A DNA stretch of 55,674 nt from an uncultured Bacteroidales bacterium (GTDB lineage Bacteria; Bacteroidota; Bacteroidia; Bacteroidales; UBA932), in assembly GCA_946406355.1 (NCBI GenBank), contig CAMJKI010000006.1:1-55674 (forward strand). The letters are read 5' to 3'. Of this stretch, positions 9,201-17,367 are shown in pieces. The stretch's first letter is position 1. Every line of letters begins with the position of its first letter. Position numbers and translations under genes: made by a program. The notes beneath the pieces were generated by a model, which saw only the letters and a program-made list of their open reading frames with translations, did not search any database and was not told the origin of the DNA.

Positions 9201-11431
9201 AAAATCCGGATTCACACCTGGAGCCTGTAATCAAGCTCCCGGAGGTGCTGCACCCGGAAGAATCCTTCACCGTAAAGGTGAGCGAAAAGAGCGGCAAGCC
9301 CATGACCTACACCCTGGCCATCGTGGACGAGGGCCTGCTGGACCTCACCGCTTTTAAGACGCCCAATCCCTGGAATGTAATGTACAAGGACGAAGCCCTG
9401 GGCGTGAAGACCTGGGACCTCTACGACAAGGTGATCGGCGCTTTCAGCGGCAAATTCTCGCCGCTGGCTGCCATCGGCGGTGACGAGGAAAACCTGGTGG
9501 CCGCCCGCAAGGACAACCGCTTTAACCCGGTGGTGCTGTTCCAGGCTCCCCGCACCCTGGCCAAGGGTACCGACGAAATCAAGCTCAAGCTGCCGCAGTA
9601 CGTGGGTAGTGTACGCGTGATGGTAGTGGCCGGCCACGAAGGCGCTTACGGTTCCGCCGATGCCACCGTGCCCGTGCAGAGCCCGCTGATGGTGGTAACC
9701 ACCCTGCCTCGCATTCTGGGTAACGGCGAAGAGGTAACCGTACCGGTGAACGTATTTGCCATGGAAGACGCCGTAAAGAGCGCCAACGTGAAGATAACCG
9801 TGGACGGTCCCGTGCAAATTGTGGGCAACGCCACCCAGACAGCCAACTTCCCGGAGAAGGGTGACCAGCTGGTCCGCTTCGGCCTCAAGGCCACCGGCGA
9901 GGGCGTGGCCCACGTTACCATTGACGCTTCCGGCGCCGGTCACAAGGCTACGGAAACCATAGCCCTCACCATCCAGAACCCGAATCCGGAGATTGCTACC
10001 GTGCAGAACTTCCAGCTGGCCGCCGGCGCCTCCCAGACGCTGGATGCCGGCGAAGGTTCCACCCTGCAGCTGGCCGGCTTCCCTGCCCTGGACGCCCGTA
10101 GCCTGTACATTTCCATGCGGGATTATGCCTACGACTGCTCCGAGCAGCTCTCTTCCAAGGGTCTGGCCATGCTGCACCTGATGCCCATGCTGGACGAAAA
10201 GGATGCCGCCGAAGCCAAGACGCTCATCCCCGGCATCATCGAAAAGTTGTATGCCCGTCAGACGGCCGACGGCGGCTTCGCCTACTGGAGCGGTTCTACC
10301 CAGGCCGATACCTGGGTAACCTCCATGGCCGGTGAATTCCTCTCGGAGGCCTCCAAGGCAGGTTTCGAGGTGAACAAGGGCGTGCTCAAGAACTGGGAAG
10401 GCTTCCAGAAGAAGATGTCCCAGGCCTACCGCATTGCCGGCAACAACGCTTTCTCCCACCTGGACGAAAGCTATCGGCTTTACACCCTGGCCGCCACGGG
10501 CAACGCCAACCAGAGCGCCATGAACCGCCTGAGGGAAGCCGAAGGTATCGGCGACCGGGCCAAGTGGATGCTGGCCAGCGCCTTCGCCCTCAGCGGCAAG
10601 GCCAAGATTGCCGAAGGCCTCATTGACGAGGTTAGCGCCGAATTCCCCGAATATCTGCCCTACAACCTCACCTACGGCACTTCCTTCCGCGACCGGATGG
10701 TGGCGCTGGAGGCCCTGGCCCTTACCGGCCGCATCACCGCCGCCCTGCCCATTGCCCAGGGCGCCGTGGAAACCATGAACTGGCTGTCTACGCAGGAGAG
10801 TGCCTTTGCCGCCATCGCCTTCCACCGCCTGTACGAGAAGGTGGGCACATCGGCCATCCAGGCTTCGGTGAACGGCAGCAACGTAGCCTCCACCGGTTCC
10901 GTGGCTATTGTTCCCGCCAGCGGCAGCATTTCGGTGAAGAACAATGCCGACGGTCCGCTGTACGGCACCCTGGTAACGGTTTCCCGTCCGAAGGCCGGTG
11001 TGGTAGTACCCGCCCGCTCCAACGGCCTGCGCCTGGAAGTCACCTACACGGACGAGGGCGGCAGAACCGTGAATCCGGCCCGTCTGATGCAGGGCATGCG
11101 CTTCACAGCCACCCTCAAGGTGTACAACACCGCACAAGGTGCCGACCTGGAGAACCTGGCGCTCAGCTGCCGCATCCCTTCGGGCTGGGAGATCCAGAAC
11201 GAGCGGCTCACCGGCGGCGAGGACAGCGGTTTCTACGACCACAAGGACATTCGCGACGACCGCGTGAACTGGTTCTTCGGCCTGCCCGCCGGCAAGTCCA
11301 AGACCTTCACCGTGCAGCTGCGGGCCGCCTATGAAGGCAGCTTCGCCCTGCCCGCCATCGTTTGCGAAGCCATGTACCAGCCTTCCATCAACGCCTCCAC
11401 CGCCTCCGGCACTGCCGTGGTGAATCGTTAA
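6263..11431 (+). CDS. Bacterial alpha-2-macroglobulin lipoprotein (thioester type)
   Basis: A giant 1722-residue periplasmic protease trap. The ATG at 6263 is preferred over an in-frame GTG at 6257, because MKQHILRL then gives a clean lipoprotein signal (VLAAFSC, lipid Cys21). It contains MG-type domains, the MG2 region near residues 530-640 (YGERGVWRPGDTLHVTMLL), the A2M core with PLMVVTTLPRILGNGEEVTVPVNV (segments at about residues 1140-1165), and a C-terminal thioester/alpha-barrel domain. The thioester motif is CSEQ, C1292-Q1295, so covalent trapping of attacking proteases should be possible; some bacterial paralogues have lost this motif. Length matches the family. Downstream is pbpC, the classic partner in E. 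coli (yfhM-pbpC): the trap protects the envelope while PBP1C mends the cell wall. It begins 19 bp after the malY stop, so read-through from that operon is likely. Confidence 0.95.
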   Translation: MKQHILRLTVLAAAVLAAFSCGNKKSTAESPDTAFAEYIKAYTGGIIADDAVIRVDFTGDIREEARKTSGLFSISPSLPGTVRWNSPSSVSFIPEEGALKIGQTYAVNIGLDKLMEIPEESLKEFKFGFTVKGRGASPKSLEVAEPDNGRAFRVVTVREMHGDTPSIDVVFSKAPANATLKGMVELSGAGRSYVQVQDSLLQVFFENRRGDLTLTLDKSLKSAEGETLGDDFVRTFTRTEEVPAVSIPLQGNILPDKTKLILPFSAVNLSAVEVRVVKIYEKNVLMFLQDNDLGEEGSLRRSGRLVWRGDVPLDASKDLHMWHEHSIDLSNMIKKEPGAIYRIRLSFRQDQSLYGGKDPMRTLSGPAGEPSKADNDVWDTQSSYYWENDYDWESYNWDEANDPDKPSFYMDSDRFPSVQLLASDIGLMAEYADGEKLWLAATDLLTAKPLSGVNLEVYDYQLQEIAKVKTDGKGLAEATLPHKPFAVVAKHGGSVGYLKIASGTERSLSRFDVGGEVLQQGIKSFIYGERGVWRPGDTLHVTMLLSDKGHNLPEGHPATLELYTPEGQFHTRMVRSGKDGFYSYDIPTKADDPTGYWNAYFKVGGNTFYKTLHVETVKPNRLKINTRYNSILSAGERITVNTAADWLAGGVAADCPVRAEMTLRKVSGAPFAGFEKYTFNDPSSNFSSAQFYLYNTKLSSSGEAHVQVDLPAAEGAPGMLSAFIVTSVMEPGGDESFTTETLPYSPYSSYVGIKLPESDNYYLETDKDQTVNLAVVDASGKRVRGHKIEYAVYKVGWSWWWDNPGGDLDAYVNGSSVQKLTGGMVTSSGDKDASFVIREEYPNWGRYLVLARDLSSGHVSGEFFTFDWPDFRGRAGRQDPQSLTMLTFSTDKPSYKAGEKATVYIPAAPGGQALVSLENASGVIRREWVSTGDKDTPYKFDVQPEMAPNFYVHVTLLQPYGSTVNDLPLRLYGVQKVKVENPDSHLEPVIKLPEVLHPEESFTVKVSEKSGKPMTYTLAIVDEGLLDLTAFKTPNPWNVMYKDEALGVKTWDLYDKVIGAFSGKFSPLAAIGGDEENLVAARKDNRFNPVVLFQAPRTLAKGTDEIKLKLPQYVGSVRVMVVAGHEGAYGSADATVPVQSPLMVVTTLPRILGNGEEVTVPVNVFAMEDAVKSANVKITVDGPVQIVGNATQTANFPEKGDQLVRFGLKATGEGVAHVTIDASGAGHKATETIALTIQNPNPEIATVQNFQLAAGASQTLDAGEGSTLQLAGFPALDARSLYISMRDYAYDCSEQLSSKGLAMLHLMPMLDEKDAAEAKTLIPGIIEKLYARQTADGGFAYWSGSTQADTWVTSMAGEFLSEASKAGFEVNKGVLKNWEGFQKKMSQAYRIAGNNAFSHLDESYRLYTLAATGNANQSAMNRLREAEGIGDRAKWMLASAFALSGKAKIAEGLIDEVSAEFPEYLPYNLTYGTSFRDRMVALEALALTGRITAALPIAQGAVETMNWLSTQESAFAAIAFHRLYEKVGTSAIQASVNGSNVASTGSVAIVPASGSISVKNNADGPLYGTLVTVSRPKAGVVVPARSNGLRLEVTYTDEGGRTVNPARLMQGMRFTATLKVYNTAQGADLENLALSCRIPSGWEIQNERLTGGEDSGFYDHKDIRDDRVNWFFGLPAGKSKTFTVQLRAAYEGSFALPAIVCEAMYQPSINASTASGTAVVNR

Positions 11432-11436
11432 TTTAG

Positions 11437-11546
11437 AAGGACCTATATACATTCCCAAACCGTCGCTGCGCTACCCTCCCCAGAGGGGACCCCTCCTCTT
11501 ACACGGCCGAGGATGGCCATGGGTTTGGGAATGTATATAGGTCCTT
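11437..11546. repeat. 25-bp perfect inverted repeat with 60-bp centre
   Basis: Arms 11437-11461 and 11522-11546 are exact reverse complements (AAGGACCTATATACATTCCC... and its mirror). The centre contains a smaller CCCC-AGA-GGGG hairpin and no ORF or TAnnTTTG promoter. It fills the gap between the alpha-2-macroglobulin and pbpC genes and would fold into a long cruciform or RNA hairpin. Confidence 0.85.
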
Positions 11547-11577
11547 TAAACAAGTAATCTTCAGCGGAATCTGCCAA

Positions 11578-13809
11578 TTGGTCGGAGCGAAGCGACACAG
11601 GGGGTCTGGGAGATTAGGCCCCCAGCCGTTAGGCGAATATGGCTGGCGCAGGGCAACCTGCGTCAGCATAGCTGGAGTCCTCCTGCTATGCTACCTTTTC
11701 TGTTTGCCACGGGACCTGTTCAAGGACGTGCCTTGCTCTACGGTGGTGTATTCGGCCGAGGGGGAGCTGCTGGGGGCGCGGATTGCCGAGGACGGGCAGT
11801 GGCGCTTTCCGCCTTGCGATACCGTGCCGGCGCGGTATGCCAAAGCCGTTGTGCGCTTTGAAGACCGGCATTTCTACTGGCACCCGGGGGTGAATCCCGT
11901 TTCGCTGGTGCGGGCTTTTGTGGACAACCTTCGCTCCGGACACGTCGTTAGCGGTGGCAGCACCCTCACCATGCAGGTGATCCGCATTTCGCGGCAGCGG
12001 GAGCGCACCGTTTGGCAGAAGATGATAGAGGCCGTGCAGGCCATGCGGCTGGAACTGCGCTGCAGCAAGCGGGAAATCCTGGCCCTGTATGCCTCCTACG
12101 CGCCTTTCGGCGGAAACGTGGTGGGGCTGGAAGCCGCCGCATGGCGTTACTTCGGCCGGCCTTCCGGGGAGCTTTCCTGGGGCGAGGCGGCCACCCTGGC
12201 CGTGCTGCCCAACGCACCCGCCTCCATGCACCCGGGCCGCAACCGCGACGCCCTTCTGGAAAAGCGGAACCGCCTGCTGGAGAACCTGTATCGGCACGGG
12301 GAAATGGACCAGGACTCCTACGAGGCCGCCCTCACGGAACCCCTGCCCGACGCTCCCCTGCCGCTGCCTTCCTACGCCTCGCACTTTGTGGAATCCTGCC
12401 CCCGGGGCGTCCAAACCCGCAGCACCATTCAATACGCCCTCCAGCGGGCTGTAGAAGCGGCTGTGAAGCGCAAGTCCGACGAGATGGCGCGGGATGGCGT
12501 GGCCGATATGGCCGCGGTGGTCATTGACAACAATACCGGCAATGTAGTGGCCTACGTGGGCAATGCCTCGCCGGACCGGGACCGGCCCGGACGGCAGGTG
12601 GATATTGCATCGGCCCCCCGTTCTACCGGCAGTATCCTGAAGCCTTTCCTGTACGCCGCGGCGCTGCAGGACGGCACCATACTCCCGGAAACGCTGCTGC
12701 CGGATATTCCGGTGAACCTGGGCGGCTTTGCACCGCAGAATTTTGACCGGCAGTTCTACGGCGCGGTGCATGCTTCGGAGGCGCTGGCGCGTTCGCTCAA
12801 CGTGCCGGCGGTGTTCCTGCTGCGCTCGTACGGCGTGCCCCGTTTCCACGAACTGCTGCAACGCAGCGGGCTTTCCACCCTGGGCAAAGACCCTTCCCAC
12901 TACGGCCTGTCGCTCATCCTGGGCGGCGGCGAGGGCCGGCTGGACGAAATTACCCGCGCCTATTCCGGTCTGGTTCGCTCCTATCTGGGCCATTCGGGGG
13001 CATGGGACAAAGTGGCGTTGTGGTACACGTTTGAGGCGCTGAAAGAGGTGAACCGGCCCGATGAGCTGGACTGGCGGCTGATTTCGTCGGTGCGGCGGGC
13101 GGCCTGGAAGACCGGCACCAGCTACGGCTTCCGCGACGCCTGGGCTGTGGGCATGACACCCGCTTACACCATCGGCGTGTGGGCGGGCAATGCGCAGGGC
13201 CAGGGCGTTCCGGGCCTCACCGGTGCCCGTGCAGCCGGCCCCGTAATGTTCGACATCCTGAACCTGTTGCCGGCCGATAACAGCTGGTTTCCTTCTCCGG
13301 AAGAGCTTCCTGATAGCATGGGGATGCCTGGTACAGGCGTTTGGGCTTCCGTGTGTAAAGAGTCGGGCATGCTGGCATCGGCGGACTGCCCGGATCAGCA
13401 GGAGATGCTGATTCCGGCGGCCGGGGTGGAGAGCGAGTCCTGCCCCTACCATGCCGACGGCATCTTTACCCTTACGCCTGCCATGGAGTGGTACTACAAG
13501 CCGCATCATCCGGAATACACGGGCGCTACCGCAGCCCGTTCCACCGCTCTGCTGGAATTCATCTATCCTTCCGGCGGTACTACGCTGTATCTTCCCCGGC
13601 AGCTGGACGGCAAGGTGGAGGGCGCCGTTTTCCGCCTGGCCCACCGCCGGTCCGATGCCACCGTGTTCTGGCACCTGGACCAGACCTATGTGGGCGAAAC
13701 CCGGTTTATCCACGAGATGCGCCTGGCACCTGCTCCCGGAAAGCACGTGGTTACCTGCGTGGATAATGAAGGAAATGCCGTATCGGTAGGTTTTACGGTG
13801 GCCGAATAG
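11578..13809 (+). CDS. pbpC: Penicillin-binding protein 1C (bifunctional transglycosylase/transpeptidase)
   Basis: A 743-residue class A PBP that polymerises and cross-links peptidoglycan at the outer face of the inner membrane. One TM helix at about 29-43 anchors it. The GT51 domain has catalytic E95 (FEDRHFYWHPG) and GGSTLTMQ. The transpeptidase has S352-x-x-K355 (SILK), SLN at 406-408 and KTG at 511-513, so all catalytic motifs are intact. The last 90 residues are the BiPBP_C domain typical of PbpC. The start is odd: no in-frame ATG precedes the GT51 domain, and the only usable upstream start is TTG at 11578. The first ~25 residues (MVGAKRHRGSGRLG...) do not look like the family and are encoded by a palindromic repeat, so the original 5' end may have been overwritten. 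Partner of the alpha-2-macroglobulin upstream. Confidence 0.92.
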   Translation: MVGAKRHRGSGRLGPQPLGEYGWRRATCVSIAGVLLLCYLFCLPRDLFKDVPCSTVVYSAEGELLGARIAEDGQWRFPPCDTVPARYAKAVVRFEDRHFYWHPGVNPVSLVRAFVDNLRSGHVVSGGSTLTMQVIRISRQRERTVWQKMIEAVQAMRLELRCSKREILALYASYAPFGGNVVGLEAAAWRYFGRPSGELSWGEAATLAVLPNAPASMHPGRNRDALLEKRNRLLENLYRHGEMDQDSYEAALTEPLPDAPLPLPSYASHFVESCPRGVQTRSTIQYALQRAVEAAVKRKSDEMARDGVADMAAVVIDNNTGNVVAYVGNASPDRDRPGRQVDIASAPRSTGSILKPFLYAAALQDGTILPETLLPDIPVNLGGFAPQNFDRQFYGAVHASEALARSLNVPAVFLLRSYGVPRFHELLQRSGLSTLGKDPSHYGLSLILGGGEGRLDEITRAYSGLVRSYLGHSGAWDKVALWYTFEALKEVNRPDELDWRLISSVRRAAWKTGTSYGFRDAWAVGMTPAYTIGVWAGNAQGQGVPGLTGARAAGPVMFDILNLLPADNSWFPSPEELPDSMGMPGTGVWASVCKESGMLASADCPDQQEMLIPAAGVESESCPYHADGIFTLTPAMEWYYKPHHPEYTGATAARSTALLEFIYPSGGTTLYLPRQLDGKVEGAVFRLAHRRSDATVFWHLDQTYVGETRFIHEMRLAPAPGKHVVTCVDNEGNAVSVGFTVAE
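11582..11667. repeat. Palindromic repeat cluster at the pbpC 5' end
   Basis: Two stem-loops lie in tandem. One has GGGGG (11600-11604) pairing with CCCCC around 11619-11623. The other is at 11642-11667: GCTGGCGCAGG / CCTGCGTCAGC with a GCAA tetraloop and one G-U pair. The 11587-11595 stretch (GCGAAGCGA) is also self-complementary in style. The composition and folding resemble an interspersed repeat rather than coding DNA. Confidence 0.55.
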
Positions 13810-13852
13810 CCCGTACACGCGCGTACTACTATTTTATTTACAAAAATATTCG

Positions 13853-13860
13853 TAACTTTG
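13853..13860 (+). promoter_or_regulatory. -7 box of pilus locus A
   Basis: TAACTTTG lies 10 bp before the first gene of the operon. No good TTTG is found at the -33 spacing (TATT instead), which may mean weak or activator-dependent expression. The same TAACTTTGC core occurs before loci B and C. A small GTAC-ACGCGC-GTAC dyad sits upstream at 13812-13825. Confidence 0.55.
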
Positions 13861-13870
13861 CTTCTGTATT

Positions 13871-14599
13871 ATGAAGCTTCGTTTATCCATCATCAAGGGC
13901 CTCTTGCTGATAGGCCTGTTGTTCTTAGGCATCTCCAGTGCCTCTGCCCAGCAGAAGAACAAACGTTCTTCCGGCAACAACTGGTATGGCCTTTCCATTA
14001 GAAACAACCTGGCATACGATGCCACCGGAACGCCCAACCTGGGTTTGGAAGTAGCTCTCAGCAAGCGCTTTACTTTAGGCGTGGATGGCAGTTTCAAGCC
14101 TTGGCCCCGCTTCCTGTTCTGGGACATGGACACCAAAACAAACCCCATGCAGTGGCGCCACTTCATGGTAGATGCCGAGCTTCGTTTTTACCCCAAGCAG
14201 GCTTTCAGCAAATGGTTTGTGGGCGTGGGCGCCGTGTATATGCACTATAACGTGGGCGCCATCCCGCTTCCCCGGCGGCTTTTCCCCTCTTTCCGCGACG
14301 AACGCTATCAGGGCGATTTTGTAGGCGGAACGCTGTTCGGCGGCTATTCCTGGTGGTTGGGCAAGCACTGGCGCATAGAAGTGGAAGCCGGCGCCGCCCT
14401 GGGCTATGCCATGTACGACCGCTTCGACTGTCCGCACTGCGGCACCATGCTGGGGCACGAAAACCGCTTTGCCGTACTCCCCAAAATCGGTCTCAACATT
14501 GCTTACAACCCTGTTGCCAGAAAAGACCAGTCGGCCAAATCCCAAAAGAAGGCTCAGCCCCAAAAGAAAGCACAATCCCAAAAAGTCAAAGGTAAATAA
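13871..14599 (+). CDS. DUF3575 outer-membrane protein of pilus locus A
   Basis: 242 residues with a Sec signal peptide cleaved after about residue 26 (ISSASA|QQ). DUF3575 proteins are small beta-barrel-like proteins regularly found at the head of fimbrillin operons, and probably help place or anchor the pilus at the outer membrane. Recognisable parts are NNLAYDATGTPNLGLEVAL, the amphipathic strands WRHFMVDAELRFYPK and GGTLFGGYSWWLGKHWRIEVE, and DCPHCG. The last 25 residues are a Lys/Gln/Ser tail with KKAQ repeats not found in the locus C homologue; this might bind peptidoglycan or another acidic surface (inference). First gene of the operon. Its stop overlaps the next start (TAATG). Confidence 0.85.
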   Translation: MKLRLSIIKGLLLIGLLFLGISSASAQQKNKRSSGNNWYGLSIRNNLAYDATGTPNLGLEVALSKRFTLGVDGSFKPWPRFLFWDMDTKTNPMQWRHFMVDAELRFYPKQAFSKWFVGVGAVYMHYNVGAIPLPRRLFPSFRDERYQGDFVGGTLFGGYSWWLGKHWRIEVEAGAALGYAMYDRFDCPHCGTMLGHENRFAVLPKIGLNIAYNPVARKDQSAKSQKKAQPQKKAQSQKVKGK

Positions 14600-15669
14600 T
14601 GCTGCACAACGGGAAACATATCGGCTTTTGGCTCATGGCCTTGGGAGCGATTCTCTCCGGATGCAGCCTCATAGACGAGGACCAGAGCGACTGCGGAAAA
14701 GACCTGGGGGTTAATTATGAGCTCCAGCTGGTAACCAACGTGTCTACAGAGCTGCAGGCCAAGCTGGGCATGAGCACGGAAGTGTCCCTGTCGGCCTCCA
14801 TGCGCACGCATCTGGGATCGGTGTTTACCGACCATGCCGACGATGTAGACCTCTCTTTCTACGATGTAGTAGGAGATTCCCTGCGCCTGCACCATGAGCA
14901 GCACCAGATGGATGCCTCCAGAAGCAGCTACACCCTGATGATACCGGTTCGCAAGTACATGCACCTGGCTATAGCCAACGTGATGGAAAACGGCCCCGTA
15001 CGGCTGGTGTCAGATGAAAGCTGCCACTCGGCCACCCTTTTGCAGGAAGAGGCCGATACCGTGGACAGCCACCGCACGGGCCTGTTTACCGCCCGCCTTC
15101 CCATGGATATCATCGAGGGCGTGGACCAGCAGTTTGACGTGCACCTTTTCATGGCCAACTGCGCTACGGGCCTGGTGCTGGACACCACCGCCATTCACGT
15201 AAAGGACATCCGCGTGCTGGCTACCGGCTTTGCCGACAGCTTCTCCATCGCCGACAGTGTGTATCACCACAGACCGGGCGTAATGGTGCGGGCCGACAAA
15301 GTAGAACCGGACGAGGAAACCAACGAACGGGAGGTGTGCTTTACCGTCGTGAGTTTCCCCACGCGGGATGTGGTTGAAAAGCCGAAGGAAGAGGAACCGG
15401 AAACCAGGGTGGTCATTGAAACCGACGACTTTGTGGAACCGGAAATTGACACCGAGCCCGTCTGGCAGTTCCACGTTTTTGTCACCCTGTACGACGGCAG
15501 CATTACGCGCACAGTCCTCAATGTGTTCAAATCGGTAAAAGCCGGACAGTTGATGATTCTCAAAGGCCGCCTGCGGTCCGACGGAAGCACCCATATGGAC
15601 GATCCCAACGTAGGTGTGAGCGTTTCCCTGGATTGGAAGGAAGGCGGTTCCTATGTGGTACCCCTTTAG
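14599..15669 (+). CDS. FimB/Mfa2-family pilus anchor lipoprotein
   Basis: 356 residues, lipobox ILSGC (Cys22). The sequence after the Cys (SLIDEDQSDCGKDLGVNYELQLVTN in parts) and the paired transthyretin-like strands match the FimB/Mfa2 family. These proteins sit at the base of type V pili and fix the shaft in the outer membrane, and stay lipidated. It lacks a clear T-[K/R]-A trimming motif near the N-terminus, which fits an anchor that is not cleaved. A Glu-rich insert (KPKEEEPETRVVIETDDFVEPE, near residue 262) separates two C-terminal strands. One base of overlap with the upstream DUF3575 gene supports coupled translation. Confidence 0.85.
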   Translation: MLHNGKHIGFWLMALGAILSGCSLIDEDQSDCGKDLGVNYELQLVTNVSTELQAKLGMSTEVSLSASMRTHLGSVFTDHADDVDLSFYDVVGDSLRLHHEQHQMDASRSSYTLMIPVRKYMHLAIANVMENGPVRLVSDESCHSATLLQEEADTVDSHRTGLFTARLPMDIIEGVDQQFDVHLFMANCATGLVLDTTAIHVKDIRVLATGFADSFSIADSVYHHRPGVMVRADKVEPDEETNEREVCFTVVSFPTRDVVEKPKEEEPETRVVIETDDFVEPEIDTEPVWQFHVFVTLYDGSITRTVLNVFKSVKAGQLMILKGRLRSDGSTHMDDPNVGVSVSLDWKEGGSYVVPL

Positions 15670-15687
15670 TATTCCCTTTAATATCAA

Positions 15688-17367
15688 GTGAGATTCCACT
15701 TTATCATAGGGCTTTCGGCAGCCCTGCTGCTTGCGTCCTGCACCCGGAACGGGGTGGAGGAGGTTACCCGTGTACAAGTGCCTCTCTCTTTCCTGGTGCG
15801 GGAAATGGCTCCCGTCCAAACCAAGACCACGGATGCCATGGCCCAGAGCGGCAGCGCCGAAAACCAGTTCCGGGGCATTTCGGAAATCACTTTCCTGCCC
15901 TTCGCCCGGCAAGGCGCCGTGCAGGCCACGGATGAGCGGCTGGGGTTCTGCGACCCGCTGGAGGCCCTGTCGGCCGACCTTGTCAGCCACTTCGTACTGT
16001 ACGAGAAAAAAACGCTTCCCCGCGACGCCGCGTCTTTCCTCTTTTATGGGAAAGCCAGTCCCGGCGAAGTTACGGACATCTGGAAAACCGGGACCCTGGT
16101 GGTGAACGGCCTGAACGGGAAAACCCCCGCCGGCATCAGCTTTGCCCCCCAGCAGATTGCGCCCGATGCGGCCGATGCCACTAAAAAGACCAAGCTGGTG
16201 AATTACCTCAACACCCTGGCCAATTCGTCGGTGAACCAGGTGGCCGGTCTGGCTACGTTTGCCAACACCTATCCCCAGGAATATGCCTATCTTACCAATA
16301 ACGGACAGCTGATGGCGGGCACTTCCACGGGCATAAAGAGCATGCTGGACGCAATATATACCGCCATCAACAAAAAAGCCGCCAGCGACCTCAAGACCAA
16401 GATCCTGAACAATCTGGTGAATACCAGCTACGGCGTTAGCCGCGATGCGCAGAGGGGCATTATCCTGCCGGAAACCATGTCTTCCTACCCCGGAGCCAAC
16501 CTGCCCAACGGTGCCGCCGCCCTGCGTTGGGACGGCAGCAAGTTCGTGCTGGGCGATGACGCCAGCCTGTACATGCCGGCCCATACCCGCTATTGCTATC
16601 CCATTCCGCTCTGGTACTACGCCAACACTACCATCCGAACCACGGAAAACAAGGCCAAAACCTATGCGGCCCTCACCCCTTATTACACCGGCTCCACAAC
16701 CTGGGATACCGTCCTGGCCCAATACGAGAAGAATCCCGGCAAGGTTCGGCCAGAAACCATCGGCGTGGCGCTGGAGAATCCGGTGCAGTATGGCGTGGCC
16801 CAGCTGGCCCTTACCCTGGAAGCCATATCCACCGACAATCTGCAGGATGAAGACGGTACTAAGTTGAGCGTTAAGAACACCAACTTCCCGGTAACGGCGC
16901 TTATCGTGGGCGGACAACGCATCCAGGACTTTAATTTTACCCCCATGGAAGGCAGTGAAGACTATCTGGTGTACGACAACCAGTTTACCGGAACGGCCTA
17001 CCTGAGCAAAACCCAGCCGGAAGTTACCCTGCGCTGCCTGGTGCTGGAAACGACGCCTTCCACGCCGGTGTACCTGGCCATGGAGGTGCAGAACAATTCC
17101 GGAAAAGCCTTTAAGGGTGCCACCGGATGGGTACTCCCCGGCGCCAAGTTCTACCTTACCGGCCGGCTGGACCTTTCCGACGCCGACAGCCCCGGCAACG
17201 GAAAAATCTTCGAACGCAGCTGCCTCACCACCGCCAGGGTGTTCGTGAGCAGCCTCAAGAAGGCCTATAACGTGATTCCGGACCTGCGGGACCCGCAGAT
17301 GCAAGTGGGTTTCACCGTCCGCCTGGACTGGGACTTCAACACCCCCATAAACACACCCCTCAAATGA
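15688..17367 (+). CDS. Large fimbrillin-like lipoprotein (paralogue group 1, locus A)
   Basis: 559 residues from a GTG start (GTGAGATTC), lipobox LLLASC. The putative trimming motif is QTKTTD, followed by QFRGISEITFLPF. It is a paralogue of the locus B proteins at 31373 and 33287: all three share the GG-Q-x-P-x-x-F/W block (VGGQRIQDFNF here), the YGVAQLALTLEA strand and a C-terminal block IPDLRDPQMQVGF. Probably a pilus shaft or accessory pilin. Starts 18 bp after the anchor gene; its stop overlaps the next start by ATGA. Confidence 0.75.
   Translation: MRFHFIIGLSAALLLASCTRNGVEEVTRVQVPLSFLVREMAPVQTKTTDAMAQSGSAENQFRGISEITFLPFARQGAVQATDERLGFCDPLEALSADLVSHFVLYEKKTLPRDAASFLFYGKASPGEVTDIWKTGTLVVNGLNGKTPAGISFAPQQIAPDAADATKKTKLVNYLNTLANSSVNQVAGLATFANTYPQEYAYLTNNGQLMAGTSTGIKSMLDAIYTAINKKAASDLKTKILNNLVNTSYGVSRDAQRGIILPETMSSYPGANLPNGAAALRWDGSKFVLGDDASLYMPAHTRYCYPIPLWYYANTTIRTTENKAKTYAALTPYYTGSTTWDTVLAQYEKNPGKVRPETIGVALENPVQYGVAQLALTLEAISTDNLQDEDGTKLSVKNTNFPVTALIVGGQRIQDFNFTPMEGSEDYLVYDNQFTGTAYLSKTQPEVTLRCLVLETTPSTPVYLAMEVQNNSGKAFKGATGWVLPGAKFYLTGRLDLSDADSPGNGKIFERSCLTTARVFVSSLKKAYNVIPDLRDPQMQVGFTVRLDWDFNTPINTPLK

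Noticed and set aside
11437..11546. Invertible promoter switch of the Mpi type
   Set aside because: The arms are long enough, but the 60-bp centre holds no TAnnTTTG or -33 element and no invertase gene is in the window. Kept only as an unexplained inverted repeat.
15010..17304. Long open frame opposite locus A pilin genes
   Set aside because: It spans two genes on the other strand, has no domain similarity, and the plus-strand genes have lipoboxes and coupled start-stop overlaps.
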